From Oehlia diaphana (lineage: Eukaryota; Glomeromycota; Glomeromycetes; Glomerales; Glomeraceae), in contig QZLH01000629.1 in the NCBI GenBank assembly GCA_003833135.1, positions 19,811-64,915 of the forward strand: a stretch of DNA of 45,105 nucleotides. Reading direction: 5' to 3'. Both the position numbers and the translations under genes were made by a program. How positions within the stretch are numbered: position 1 is the first letter of the stretch; every line of letters begins with the position of its first letter. Positions 22,983 through 38,948 of this stretch are shown one piece after another. The notes under the pieces were generated by a model, which was not told the DNA's origin, did no database searches, and saw only the letters and a program-made list of their open reading frames with translations.

Positions 22983-25274
22983 CTAAATAAATTTTACATA
23001 AGTCATTATATAATTATCAGATCCATTATCACTTACTATATTTGAGTTATTTATTTGTTCTTCGACCATTGAAATATTAGCGTTTAAACTAATTTCATTA
23101 CTAATATCTATTGTTCCTTGGTTATCAAAACTATATTCTTTTGATGTGTTTTCCTCCCCTTCTATATTCGTTACAGGGTGAATCACGATTTCACCTTCTG
23201 CACTATAATAACACCAAGCATAATCTCCTTTAGCTCTCCAAATTTTGAGTGAATTATCACTTGTGATGTTTTGATTTTGATCATTTTCTGATATATCGCC
23301 ATTGATCAATTTAAACTTTCTTTGTCCAGAACAAGAGGCAATAAGCGGCAAAGTAGGGTGAATCGACATAGCTGAAACGGCATCTAAAAAAAAAGTTACA
23401 TTAATTCAAATTCTTGTAAAACCAGATAAGATTAAAGTATATACCATACCATCATGTGCTAACCTATCCAACACTTTACGTGGACTTCCTTTAGAATCAA
23501 GATTAACCAAATCATAAACGATCATTTTTCCATCCTGTTTAAAAAAATATTTTATTACAAAATTTTCAATGGTTGTAGTAGATTAATAGCTGATTTATAA
23601 ACCTACAAGACTTCCTGTAACCAAAAAAGACCCCGTATTATCCAGGTCAAATGATAATCTCTGATTCGTGTTACCATTACGCTCCAATTTATATAAAATA
23701 TTGCCAGTATTTCGAATATCCCAGCAACGTATATAATTATCTTTTCGAGATGATGAAAAAAGATATTTCCCATCTCGCGAAAATTGGACCTAGGATTAAT
23801 AAAAAATCTATCTTTAATTCTATTTTCATTTCGTGTAATATATTCATTTCGTGTAATATATGTAGAATAGAATTTCCATCTTATACTTGTATAATGTCTC
23901 CAATTGACTCATTTTCTGTTCCCTGTAAGATACTACACAATTCATTGTTTGACTCATCGTATAATCCAATTGTTTGTGAATAAGATCCTGCTGCATATAA
24001 ACCTGATCTATCAGGATTAAATGCCAAGCATGAAATAATTCCTACAATAATTTATACTATCAATAAATCGGATTTAACACATAATAACTAAGTTAACAAT
24101 TGGTTTTTTATTAACCTTTTTGTCCCTCTTTACTTTTACGTGAAGGGGTTGTTTTAATATCTTGACCATCGCGCCCAGGACGATCTAAGTCAAAAATTTT
24201 TATCATATTCTTATATCCACAATATATCCTATTACAAAGTAAGGTTAAATTTGAATAAATAATTTGATGAGAAAAGATTCATCTAAATTTACCTTGAACC
24301 GTCTAAATTGAAGGTCAATGCATTAGGTCCTACAATTTCATCCCGATGATCAATTATGGTGTAAGAACATCTCACCTGAAAATAAGATGATAAAGGATGT
24401 TATAATTGAATTCACTAAAAATGACATCCTTTGATCCATTTACCTTCCCAGAATAGGCATCCCATAAATGTATTGGATGTTCACGACTTGACGAGAGAAA
24501 ACAACAAGTGTCAGGATCTAGTTTGATAATTGAAATTTTTTTCAGTTATTTCGTTAATTTCGTAATATGTATTGTAGGAAATACGATCTACCTTGAATAG
24601 ACATCATAGGGTACCAACAAAAATCGTATACTGTTTCTCCCGTATGACAGGCAAGAACCTGGCTTAATTCAATTTCTATAATTTAAATTTCTAAATTAGA
24701 AATTAGTTATTTATGATGTCAATCTATATAATCAAATTTTACCGTCAGCTATTTCTAAAGCATTTCTAGGTCTAATTCAATTTTAATAAAATCAGTATTT
24801 ATTAAGAAATAAGATTAAGAACAATCATTTAAATTAATACTCACAGATCAAAAATTCTTAATACATTGTCATTCGTTGACGCTAATATACATGATCCGTC
24901 TGGTGACCTTCCGAAATAATAAATATTTCAGTAAGCTGTAAATACCAGTTTTTCTTCAGAAATATGGTTGGTTTTTTTTATTTATAATTAATATTTGCTA
25001 AACTTCATTCTCACCATTTAGCATTTTTAAAAAAATTCTCCTCTGATGCATTCGGTATATATATATCCAACTTTTCAAACAATTTAAGTTGTTTTAAAGA
25101 ATCGAGTACTGTGCTACTAAATTGCTTTTTAGTAGAACATACTGAATTAATTTCTTGTGTAAAATCGTATTGTAATATAGAAAAGTATTCAGTATTTTCA
25201 TTATTATTAATCGTTTCTTTCGTGAATTCTGTAGAATCTACTTCTATAACCGAGATTTCACTAACTTCCTCCAT
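22983..25274 (-). CDS. TCAB1/WRAP53-like WD40 protein
   Basis: Eleven exons: 25274-25015, 24907-24845, 24771-24743, 24675-24592, 24517-24444, 24375-24293, 24228-24116, 24041-23887, 23789-23607, 23534-23450, 23383-22983; phases agree and give 509 aa (human WRAP53 548). Seen in order: acidic N-terminal region, KWSPDGSCILASTNDNVLRI, VYDFCWYPMMS, SSSREHPIHLWDAYSGK, CGYKNMIKIFDLDRPGRD, FSRDGKYLFSSSRKDNYIRC and the hallmark HPTLPLIASCSGQRKF with NSLKIWR after it. Known: this family binds the CAB box of scaRNAs and vertebrate telomerase RNA and directs them to Cajal bodies; yeast Swt21 is a distant relative. The last 60 residues are an unconserved acidic tail. Exon 9 must end before GTAGGT to keep frame. 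The gene is divergent with XPB, 239 bp apart. Confidence 0.88.
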
Positions 25275-25513
25275 TAAAAATCCGGACACCGGAATCTAAA
25301 CAGAATAATTGGCGACGGCAATTTTCCACATGGAAATTTCTTATAGCATAATTACGTAATTGTTTCTAAATCTGGAACATGAAATTTTAAGATCTATCTA
25401 CTCCTGCGGCTATGTTGCGGCGTGTCGATCACTTATTAATTATAAATATAACCCTTCACTCCCAAAATTAATTATTTTTAAAAAAATTTTTCTGTATTTC
25501 ATAAGTTTGTATA
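25275..25513. promoter_or_regulatory. Probable bidirectional promoter TCAB1 / XPB
   Basis: The start codons of the two divergent genes are 239 bp apart. The middle (about 25400-25430) is the most GC-rich part, with CTCCTGCGGC and GCGGCGTGTC runs, and is the likely regulatory core. No factor site is claimed. Confidence 0.5.
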
Positions 25514-29137
<3,624 letters not shown>

Positions 29138-29390
29138 GGTAGATGGATAGTATTTTTTTTTTTTTTTTTTGTGAAAATAGATTTATTATGCAATTTATTT
29201 TAATAATAATTATTTAGAAAATAAAAAAAAAAAAAAAAAAAATATATAAAAAAAAAAAAAAAGAAAAAAAGGTTTGTAAAATTTTTTTTATAACTTAGAG
29301 AAGTTTCGATTATAAGAAGAAGAAAACAAAAACATGAAAGAAAAAAAGAAAAAAAAACGAAAATAAGTCAAAAGGTAAGAAACCAACCTT
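29138..29390. other. XPB 3' flank ending in a duplicated A-rich segment
   Basis: After the XPB stop come T and A homopolymer runs. From 29258 to the gap the sequence is the copy of 17496-17628. No gene is present. Confidence 0.7.
29258..29390. repeat. Second copy of the 133-bp duplicated segment
   Basis: It matches 17496-17628 in the same orientation with one mismatch and runs to the last base before the N run. On its left it merges into a long A tract. The most economical reading is a wrongly extended contig end through poly-A; a true duplication remains possible. Confidence 0.9.
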
Positions 29391-29900
29391 NNNNNNNNNN
29401 NNNNNNNNNNNNNNNNNNNNNNNNNNNNNNNNNNNNNNNNNNNNNNNNNNNNNNNNNNNNNNNNNNNNNNNNNNNNNNNNNNNNNNNNNNNNNNNNNNNN
29501 NNNNNNNNNNNNNNNNNNNNNNNNNNNNNNNNNNNNNNNNNNNNNNNNNNNNNNNNNNNNNNNNNNNNNNNNNNNNNNNNNNNNNNNNNNNNNNNNNNNN
29601 NNNNNNNNNNNNNNNNNNNNNNNNNNNNNNNNNNNNNNNNNNNNNNNNNNNNNNNNNNNNNNNNNNNNNNNNNNNNNNNNNNNNNNNNNNNNNNNNNNNN
29701 NNNNNNNNNNNNNNNNNNNNNNNNNNNNNNNNNNNNNNNNNNNNNNNNNNNNNNNNNNNNNNNNNNNNNNNNNNNNNNNNNNNNNNNNNNNNNNNNNNNN
29801 NNNNNNNNNNNNNNNNNNNNNNNNNNNNNNNNNNNNNNNNNNNNNNNNNNNNNNNNNNNNNNNNNNNNNNNNNNNNNNNNNNNNNNNNNNNNNNNNNNNN
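29391..29900. other. Assembly gap (510 N)
   Basis: The run of N is bounded on the left by the duplicated segment and on the right by about 55 bases that are nearly all A. Gap size and the linkage of the two sides cannot be judged from the sequence. Confidence 1.
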
Positions 29901-29924
29901 AAAAAAAAAAAAAAAAAAAAAAAA

Positions 29925-29959
<35 letters not shown>

Positions 29960-30469
29960 TACAAAAACACAAAAACATTATTGATTGATGATATATATAT
30001 TTTTTAATAATGGATAAATTACTTTATTTACATGAAATTATTAAGTAAAATGTTCTTAATGAGAATATTCTACAAATGATAATATTAAATAGCTATTAAA
30101 TGTATTACAAAAATTCAGTGTTAATCCAATAATAAATATATTTTTTTTTGCAATTGAAACAAGAATTCACATGCTTTCTAAAAAATCTATAAATAAACAT
30201 ATCAAGAAACAGGAAGTAATTAAAATTAAATCAATAATTGTACACAATAATAATTTACTTAACCTATCGAAAAAAAAAAAAAAATTTATATATATATATA
30301 TATATTAATAAGTAATATCTCCTGATAATATTTATTGAGGATAAGTTATACATTATGATGAGTAAAATCATATATTTTTTTCTTTTTCTTTTCTGTAGCA
30401 GCGAAATCTCCAATTTAGAACGGTAATTAATCTACCACCTATTATTATATAAATAGTAGATGATGATGT
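29901..30469. other. Intergenic right of the gap, nothing recognised
   Basis: This is AT-rich sequence with a (TA)n run at about 30285-30304. It is the 3' flank of the BRPF-like gene on the minus strand. No coding signal. Confidence 0.6.
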
Positions 30470-33400
30470 TTATTTATTACGACTATTTCTTCTTACTGGA
30501 ACAATTCCTGGTTTTGCAAGTTGATCTAGCAGAATAGGTTCAAGTCCTCTTGATTTATAAGCAGCTTCATACGCATTCGGAATTTCTCTTTTCATATTGG
30601 ATTTCATTCCTCTATCCCTTAATTTAGACAAATCTGTTTTTTCGTCTCCCATAAGAACTACTTTATTTGCTGGAACCCATTTCCTAAATCATGAAAAAAA
30701 CAAAAATATATTAATTACAATATAAATGCTAACGATTAAAATAAGTGTTGAATCACGCTTACCAGCTACGATTATAATTTTTTTTTCCAAGTTTCCTTTC
30801 GTCAAAAAAATGGACCAAGTAAGTATCAGCTTCCTTCTTGTCTGCTCGGATTGCTGATGTAATGTTTGCTTTATCTGGATCTGCAACCTACAAAAATAAT
30901 TATGGTTAATTAACAACGAGACCAAAGTTATTGATATAAATTGTAAACAAAATAGTTACCTCAGCAGGATACCAAGGAAATCCTTGCATTTTTGCCCAAA
31001 CCAAGCTACCGAAGGGAATGTTTGTGACTTCGGCAGTTGATGAATCAATAGACCCTTTTCGGCTACGTGTTTGTACAGTGAATTCTGAGTTCAACTCACT
31101 TGGAGTATTTACCAATGCAGTCTCGCTTATAATTTGGCTATTGGATCGACTGCGTCTAATCACTTCTGATGATTCTGCTTCTTTTGATACTGATAATTAG
31201 TTACATACGAAACGTTTAGTATCGCTTGTTTCAAGAGTAAACTTACCAACTGGCATTTCAATCTCTTCCTTTTCCTTTGCAATATCTGACATACTACTTT
31301 TTCGAGACCTTGTTCGAGTAGCAATCACATTATCATTATTAATGATAGGAATTTGATATTCAAATCCATTGACAGGTGGAATTTGTTCTTGAATTCCTTC
31401 CTCCTCCTCTTCCTCTTCATCTGTTAAATAAATCCATCCTTTTGGCAATTTCTTGCCATCCAAAACTTCTTTTATTTTAAAATCTTCAATTTTAGTATCT
31501 TGATCCGTTTTCAATGATGTCTTTGTGCGACTACGTAAAACGCGTGGTGATCCTTCCCCATTTTCTGTTGTATTTCCACGCCTTCCGCGCGTCTTTTTTA
31601 TTTTCTTTGGTATAGTAGCCTTCTTTTTAGATTCCAGTATTTTTAAAGGATCTGAATTATATGTAAAAATTTCTGGATGCAATTGGACATTCAAAACACC
31701 TTTTTCTGGATCTATATTTAATCCAGTATAATCCTGCTCAGCCCTGGCCAAAATGGGTTGTGATTGTGTCTGCAATTTCTTAGCGACTCGATAATAAATT
31801 GTATCAGAAGTATTATATGTCATAGCATTACGAAATACAAGTTCAAGATCATCCTATTTATCAATAAAAAAAAAAAAAAATTATTTTTGCCCAAGATGGA
31901 AAAAAATTTTTTTACGTTAAAAAAATTTATTAGGGATACCTTAAATTCTTGCATTCCATTACCAAGACTATATTCATGTGCATCGATCTTTTTGCGCATT
32001 GTCCCAAAGTCCATCGGATGTTTTATATGTATCAAATAATCGGGAACTTCCTCAATCGACACTGGCTTTGCAAATATTTCATTCTTATCTAGCCTATTAT
32101 GTTAAATATATTATATGTTAGTATAAAAAGAAACAGACAATATCTGAAAAATATATATATATATAAATATTTACGCCGCAATTTCCTCTAATACCGGTCG
32201 AAGAATACAATCAAGAGGGAAAAGAATTGTTTCAAGATATTTCACTTGCAACCTTGTCTTCTTTAATTTTTCCTTTTCGCGCCTGTGTACTAAATCCACC
32301 AGCATTCTTACTTTTTCCAAATCCTTACGAAGGTCAGTCATTGCCTGTATAATATAGCAGCAACAATTAATTAATTATAGGTATTTACCGAATATTTGAA
32401 TAATATTCATACCAAGTATTTGGCCCATTTTTCTTCCTCAGATTGTTTGTGAGCAGAAGCAGAAGCCGTCCATGGCTTTTTTTAAAAAAATTTTAATAAT
32501 AAATTCAAGAAATAAATTTTAAATAAAGAAATTCATACCTCAAGATGTAATCTTTTCAATAAAGGAGCTCCACGTCGAGATTCTCTCTTTAAAGACCAAT
32601 ATTTACAAATAGTGGCAACGAGCTCTTGTCTTTTTCGCAGTGTGCCCTTCTGTTTTGATAACACTGACAATAATTTTTCCATTATAATTGCTGGCGCTAC
32701 TGGTGCTGTATCAGTATAAGTGTGGTTGTACGCGCGGGCAGCTTTGGAATTTTTATTTTCAACAGTTTGGGTAACCTTCCCGTTTTCGGAGCTACGTAAA
32801 GCTCTATTCGTTTTACGATTGCTCGTTACGTCATCTATTTGCTTTCGTTTCCTTGCTTTACGTGAAGGTGTTTCTGTTCTGTCAATGTATTGGTCTTCTA
32901 TATCGTCAACATCGCTATCACTCGGAACATAAACATCGGATTCATCAGTTCCATAGTCAATATCGTGTCTACGTTTCTTTCCTGTTTGTACGGGATCCAT
33001 TAAAAGTTTTTGTGCCGCTGCGAGTGTAGCCGCAACGTCGACATGTTCTCTATAATCTCGCTATAATAATTAATATTAATTAGAAAGAAAGTTTAAGTAA
33101 CAAACAAGAATATTAAAAAATAAATTAAATATCATACAGGTGTGTGTTTATCACAATAAGCCTTCATAATATAATGACTATGATTCTCATCGGGGAATTT
33201 CATCCTCATACAAAGTTTCGCCTTTCTTGCACAAGTTACATGGAAAGCTGTACAACAATGAGTATTTTGACACTGTATGCATGCGCCCATTCTCTTCTCA
33301 CATATATAACATTTCTAATAATTTTTAAATTAATTTTTTTTTTTTAAAACAAAAAAAAAATTATACTTGGCTTAAAAGAAAGAAAAAGAAATTAATTTAA

Positions 33401-35688
33401 ATCAATTTACTAGTTTCCATCGTCCACGTGGAATTCCTTCTATATTATCGATAGGTTCCATATATACAGTATTCGATAATCCAACTTCGGGGATCCATAA
33501 GGCGCAGAGTAAATGTGCCCACCGATTTGTATTAGTTTTTTTAAAGGCACCACCCTCGTTTGGACAAAATATGCACGACTAATAATAAAGAAACTCAAGA
33601 AGTTTTATTTACTGAGCAATCGGAATAAATCAACAAAAAACTTTAAAGGTAAACTTTACATAGTTCATACCACTGGTGTCTCTGGCGAAACTATACATTT
33701 ACGACATAACCATTGTCCTTCAGGAATATAAGGAATTCCATAGCAATCTATAATTTATAAAGAAATATAAGACAACTTTGAAATAGTTGACAACTTAATT
33801 ATAAGATTACCTTGATGTACAGCAAGATTACATCCATCACAAAATACTATTGCATTACTGTTTTCACATTCCCCATCATCACAAATAGCACAAGATGAAT
33901 CCTCTGGAGTCATACTGTCTTTATCCGCACTTCCTTTCGGTAAATTTTTGGTCTAATTTCAATATCAGTATAATAATATAATCAATATGATGATATTTAT
34001 GAAGAAATTAATAACATCAAGATAAATTCGAAAATATACTTACTAAGTCGAACCATTCTTTTTCCAATCGGTCAATAACAGCTTCAAATACATCAGCGGT
34101 AAGTTCGCCTAAATCTTCCTTCCTTCTCTCTTCATTTAAAGCTTTTAACCAGTAATCATCTATTATATTTATAACCTTTAAGTAAATAACTCATATACTA
34201 AAATTACTTGAGAAAAAAAAAATAAATGAGTATATTTACCTTGTTCATCCATATCATATTCAACAATTTCTGCAAGCTCTTTTTCCGATAATTCTATTTA
34301 AATTAGATAATAAGAAACATAATTAGAATTTTTATTTGCCTATATTAAAAATGTTTTATGTACATACCAACATGACGAATATAATGACCTTCTGGTCTAA
34401 TAAAAGGTTCTTCGGGCTCCTCTTTAATGTAATTGATACGTTTAAATGAAGGAACAGGGAGCTTTTTAACAGGAGGTTGTTGTACAGTTGGCGTATTATC
34501 CTCAACTGTTGTAATAATATCTGTAGAAGGGCACTCTGCAAAGACAATATCTTCTTCTTTTTTTACCCCATTTTCTATCTCATCTGATAATATTGGGCTT
34601 GCAAGGGTCCATTCCATTTCCTTTTCGACTGAGTCTTCGACTGTAACGTCACCATTTGTATCCAGCAATTTCAAATCCATATGCATTTCCTCTTGTTCAT
34701 CCTCATCAATAGTTTCTTCATCAATATCATCATGAGATGAAATTTTAAAACTTTCAGTATCATCATCATCATCATCATCATCATCGTCGTCGTCGTCGTC
34801 GTCGACGACATCCTCCTCCTCCTCCTCCTCCTCATCATCATCATCATCTTCCTCTTCATAATCATCCTTAATAAAAGAAGATTTCGTCTCTTTTAATAAT
34901 TCAGGAAGTAAAGTTTTCGAACTTGATTCTTTAATTATTTCTTCAATTAAGTCTTTTGATGATGAAATGTCCTCTATATCTTTGAAAGTTTCTTCTTCAA
35001 AATTTTTTGGTAGCGAAGCAAATGAATCTATAGAACTCTCAGAACTTTTAATGGAAAGGTCAATACTTATCGATGACAATATTTCTTGTTCCTGTTGATG
35101 ATTGTCTAAGAATACATTCGTTTGTTCAGCTTCTTCCGATTGAATCTTTTCATAATTTTCAGAAGTAGAAATTGGTATATTATTTTCAATAATCGGCTTA
35201 TATTCAATTACATCATCATTTTCCTGCGTTTGTAATAAATCGTTTTCAACTTTGGTCTCTATTTCAACGTTTACTTCTTTCACTATCTTGGATTCTTCCT
35301 TAATTTCCTTTTCTTCTTGATCTTCAGCGATATCCTTAGAGGAAATATAAACCACAACCAATTTTTCATCTAATTTTAAATCCGGAAAAAATTTATCATA
35401 AGGTAGTTCTTCTCTAGGAGGTTCTTCAACAGGAATTATTCGACTTTCATTTACTTCTTTTGACGTATTAATAATTTCTTTATTATTTTTATTCCGTGTT
35501 TTTATAAGTTTATTTTTCTTACTATCACGTTTATTATAAGTTCTAGTTGAACTACCAGACCCAACGTTAGAATTACGAGGTTTAGCAGTAGATCTATTCG
35601 CTCGTAAAACTATTTTATTACGAGTATGAGTTGTTACAGGTTCAGTTGAATGTTCAAGTGGAGGAGTAGTTTCTTCAAGTTGGTTCAT
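30470..35688 (-). CDS. BRPF/Nto1-like scaffold of a MYST acetyltransferase complex
   Basis: Fifteen exons: 35688-34368, 34293-34240, 34159-34044, 33952-33811, 33747-33671, 33578-33411, 33314-33138, 33060-32539, 32475-32413, 32344-32175, 32093-31940, 31853-31247, 31189-30960, 30887-30763, 30683-30470; all phases agree, 1379 aa. A low-complexity acidic N-terminus with a long Asp run (about residues 295-313) precedes an EPL1-like segment (about 430-497: [22 protein letters not shown]). Then come a C4HC3 PHD finger from C518, a zinc knuckle and an extended PHD to about 690, a bromodomain (about 918-1015) with the acetyl-lysine Asn at 1002 (NAMTYN), and a PWWP domain from about 1250 ([19 protein letters not shown]). 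This is the domain order of animal BRPF1-3, which scaffold MOZ/HBO1; the yeast relative is Nto1 of NuA3. Expected role: reading histone H3 and targeting H3 acetylation. Confidence 0.95.
34754..34847. repeat. Triplet-repeat tract coding for Asp/Glu runs
   Basis: ATC, GTC and CTC triplets on the + strand encode consecutive Asp (GAT and GAC) and Glu codons in the BRPF-like N-terminus. Mixed synonymous triplets (a GAT block, then a GAC block) suggest stepwise slippage with the acidic frame retained. Confidence 0.85.
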
Positions 35689-37749
35689 ATTTTCTTTTGT
35701 ATAAAAACAAAAGAAATAAATGATAAAATTAAAAAGAAATCTAAGAAAAGAAATTTTTTTATATTATAAAAAAAAAAATTAGTAAAAATTAAGTGAATGT
35801 TAATAGATCTATTGTTTTACGATTTAAAACATTTCGATCTAAAACAAGTACCTCTGTTTGTTAACAAAAATGTAATAAATTCTTCAATAACTTTTTACAA
35901 TAGAGTAGTTTTTATATGCTTTAATTGAAAGAATGTTCAACAAGTAAACCAAAATATTTTGTAAATATTATCGTAATTTCTTCGTGACAAAAAAAGAAGC
36001 TTTTTTTTTCGATTATTATTTAACAGTTAGAATATTGAGGCAATTACGGCTCTTGAGCAGGCATTGTAAACATGTTACACAGGGATTTCTTATTGTAAAT
36101 CATGTGAATAAATGAATAAAGAAAATTGATTTAAAATCTAGACTCAGTCACGAGATCAATTACATTTCATTGTTTATATCATAAAATAAAATAAAAAAAT
36201 AAGGTTTAGAAGCTCACACTTAGATGTTCCCAACGCATAAAACTAGGCAAAATTTATATTAAAGTTTACCAACTTAACTTATAAGAATATTAAAAGTTTT
36301 TGAAGTAGTGAGACGAATATAAACGAATATAGACGAATGTAGACGAATGTAGACGAATGTAGACTCAACGGTTATATGAATAATTTATTGATCCAATCCT
36401 ATTTTGGAAATCTATCCGCGGATCATTTCAGTCAAGATCCAATTTCTGGGTTCATCTAAATATTTTTAAAAAAATTTTTTATTAATGTTTATTTTTCTTT
36501 TGTATTTTCAAAAATTTTTTTTTTTTTTTTTAGTAAAAAAATAATATTGTTCGTCATTTTTATTATTCGTCTATTTTCGGTTCGTCAAATTTCTTATTGA
36601 ATGAAGATTTTTACCAAATCTGTATATAATTAGATTATTTAACATGTGAAAATAATATTAATAATAATTTTACGTTAGGGATTTGTTTATGACCAATAAG
36701 ATTTCCGGTAACACATCATATTATAAAACTTTTTATTGGATAAAATTGGAGATCCCCTTTAATTTTGACTATTTCAATCCTCCCAAGAAAAAAAAATTCA
36801 TATTTAGGTAAATTTTACGGTAGGATTTTTTTGAAGTACAAGTATTCTGGTTATATTTATTTATTTTTTATTTTACTAATATAGTGTTCAAAACTTAACT
36901 AAAGAGATATCTGAACTTTGTTATTTTTTCTTTTTAAAAAGAGTTTTTTTTTTTTGTGGATGAATTTATAAAAGGAAACAAATTAAATGAGATATGTTTC
37001 ATATTTAAAAATTTGGTAATTTATAAATTGACCAGAGTTAGTGTAATTTAGGTAACAAAAAATGAGAATCTTTCTTTTTTATTTGTTTGGATTTAAAATG
37101 TTACGTTATTTTCATTACTAAAACCATTTTAGTAGTAGAATGTCTTATTTGATTATAGGTTTTTCTTACCTTTCTTTGATGTGGCTTTTAACGGGAAAAC
37201 TATATGATGAAATAATATGTCCTCCAATATATATTTTTATTATATAATCATATTAATATGTTGACAAAGCCCGATTTCGTAATATTCTTTTGAAACCTTG
37301 TATTTGACCAAAAATATATTCTCAATTATTCATAGTTAGTTATATTAACACCATAATCATCCTCTGCACTACGTTCTTTACCGTATAATTCCAAAATTTT
37401 CTTTAAATTACTTTAGCCACCCCCTTACTTTTTTTTTGATGATATTCCCTAGAATGGCAAATTTTTTTCTAAAGAAATATTCATAAGTAGGAAATAAAAT
37501 TTACTCAAAGAATCTCTACAGGTTAGTTAACTTCAAAACATTAAATCATACAGCGACAAGTATTTATATTATTATTAGTTTTTGTATAACTATTTATGTT
37601 AAATTTATTTATAGGCTTTTTATTCTATGTATTCTACTTTGTTCTAGTATTATTATTTTATTAATGAAAATTTCGTGTTACTTTTAATAAATTAATGGTG
37701 TCGGGTAATACTTGAGTAATGGGAAATTATATTAACCCTTTTTCCGTCT
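35689..37749. other. Intergenic, BRPF promoter side
   Basis: About 2 kb of AT-rich sequence with no coding signal. It contains a 10-bp minisatellite (36311-36364), a 10-bp palindrome ATCCGCGGAT (36414-36423), and A/T homopolymer runs near 36460-36540. Confidence 0.6.
36311..36364. repeat. 10-bp minisatellite, about 5.4 copies
   Basis: Units read agacgaatat, aaacgaatat and then three copies of agacgaatgt followed by agac. It is tandem and in phase, with two variable positions between the older and newer units. Confidence 0.95.
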
Positions 37750-38013
37750 ATGTGGTTAGAACGAACATCAAACGTATTTCGCCTCTACAGTAGTTGTACG
37801 AGTTATATTAGAATTCACGGATATGTCGGATATGTAGATAACAAAGATTTGAGTTCGGGTTCAAACGATATATGGAGAGCGGATTTGGCCGAAATTATGA
37901 GTTTCCTACCAACTTCACGGTACTTGGCCAGCATTAAGAGAGCACGTGATTTGAGTGTTGATTATAATAACAATTCTAAAAAGTTTTCACCCAATAACAT
38001 TTTTATTGTATAA
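37750..38013 (+). CDS. Hypothetical 87-aa open frame
   Basis: This open frame is less AT-rich than its surroundings. It encodes MWLERTSNVFRLYSSCTSYI and continues to FLPTSRYLASIKRARDL near the end. I recognise no domain. The region could be an exon or a fragment of a gene or element; there is no obvious splice partner, and the neighbours are non-coding. Kept because its composition differs from the surrounding spacer. Confidence 0.25.
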   Translation: MWLERTSNVFRLYSSCTSYIRIHGYVGYVDNKDLSSGSNDIWRADLAEIMSFLPTSRYLASIKRARDLSVDYNNNSKKFSPNNIFIV

Positions 38014-38948
38014 AATCAAAACATAAGAGTAATCCAAAATTGGGCAAATTTTTATTGTGTTATTTTTATTTGATTTATACGTTTTCATATTCAATCATTA
38101 TCCGTATTATTGTTTTAAAAAGTGTAATACAAGATCATTTACTTCGTAGAAGTTCCTTATTTTTTTATAACGAAAATTTTTGAAATTGGACATTAGTAAT
38201 TTTGTCAAGTTGATAATTTGAGAAATCACAAATATCAAACATAGTTCTAAATTTAAATAAATGTAACACGTTATCATTTCGAAATTTTTGAAATCGGTCG
38301 GCGCGACTGAATCCTCGGCAACTGGGTTAATCTAAATTCACATGATGATTAACCAATTATCTACAATCGGCATTACAAACCATATTTACCTATTTAAGAT
38401 ATTCGCCTGTATTTTTGGGCGAATACGAAAATATAAATTGGGTTATAATTATGTTTTGCACCTCTATTTATGATTTCTTAATTAAGAAATATGCAGTGTT
38501 GGCATTTGACCGTTTGGCCAGGGTTGGGCATTTGGCAGTGTCGCCAAGTTTGGATGAGCATCATCTGACTTAATGAAATTTCAATTGGATATATAGACCT
38601 CTAATTGAACATCCCAATTGAATATAATTCTGTCTTCATTTATTGGCAATCACGTTATGGATAATTTAAAGCTTATTGCGCTTATTTAGTTAGTCGAAGG
38701 AACAACGGTTTCCCGTTCTCTACTATAATATTATGGAATTTTTATTACAAATCTGCAATGCAATAACACAATAGGCCTTTTTTTTAAAAAAAAAATGTGC
38801 AAATTTAGCAATACATAATTCCGAACATAGGGCATAAAAAATGTGTAAATTCGTTCTGCTTATTTATTCATCAGTTCCGTAATATTGATTAAATTTTTTC
38901 TTCTATACCATTTAAATCTCACCACTTGCTATTCTACTAAATTTCGTT
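38014..38948. other. Intergenic with small repeats
   Basis: No coding segment. Around 38491-38545 the wording TTGGCATTTG / TTGGGCATTTGG recurs close together, and at about 38580-38622 CAATTGGATATATAG and TCCCAATTGAATATA form a loose inverted pair. These may be relics of small elements, but I cannot define ends. Confidence 0.4.

Noticed and set aside
23601..23607. Donor at GTTTAT (after CTTGTAG) for TCAB1 exon 9
   Set aside because: It gives a frameshift and stop in exon 10; ending before GTAGGT keeps SLDGKMIVYDL in frame.
23651..23983. 110-codon plus-strand open frame
   Set aside because: Antisense shadow of TCAB1 exons 8 and 9, including the intron between them.
25275..25289. GTG start five codons upstream of the TCAB1 ATG
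   Set aside because: GTG is not used as a start in nuclear fungal genes; the ATG at 25274 is in frame and gives the same protein body.
29310..29978. Open frames running through the N gap
   Set aside because: They consist of unknown bases plus poly-Phe from A tracts; an artefact of the gap.
38491..38545. GC-richer TTGGCCAGGGTTGGGCATTTGG region as a tRNA gene
   Set aside because: No acceptor stem, T-loop or anticodon arm can be laid out; more likely a degenerate repeat.
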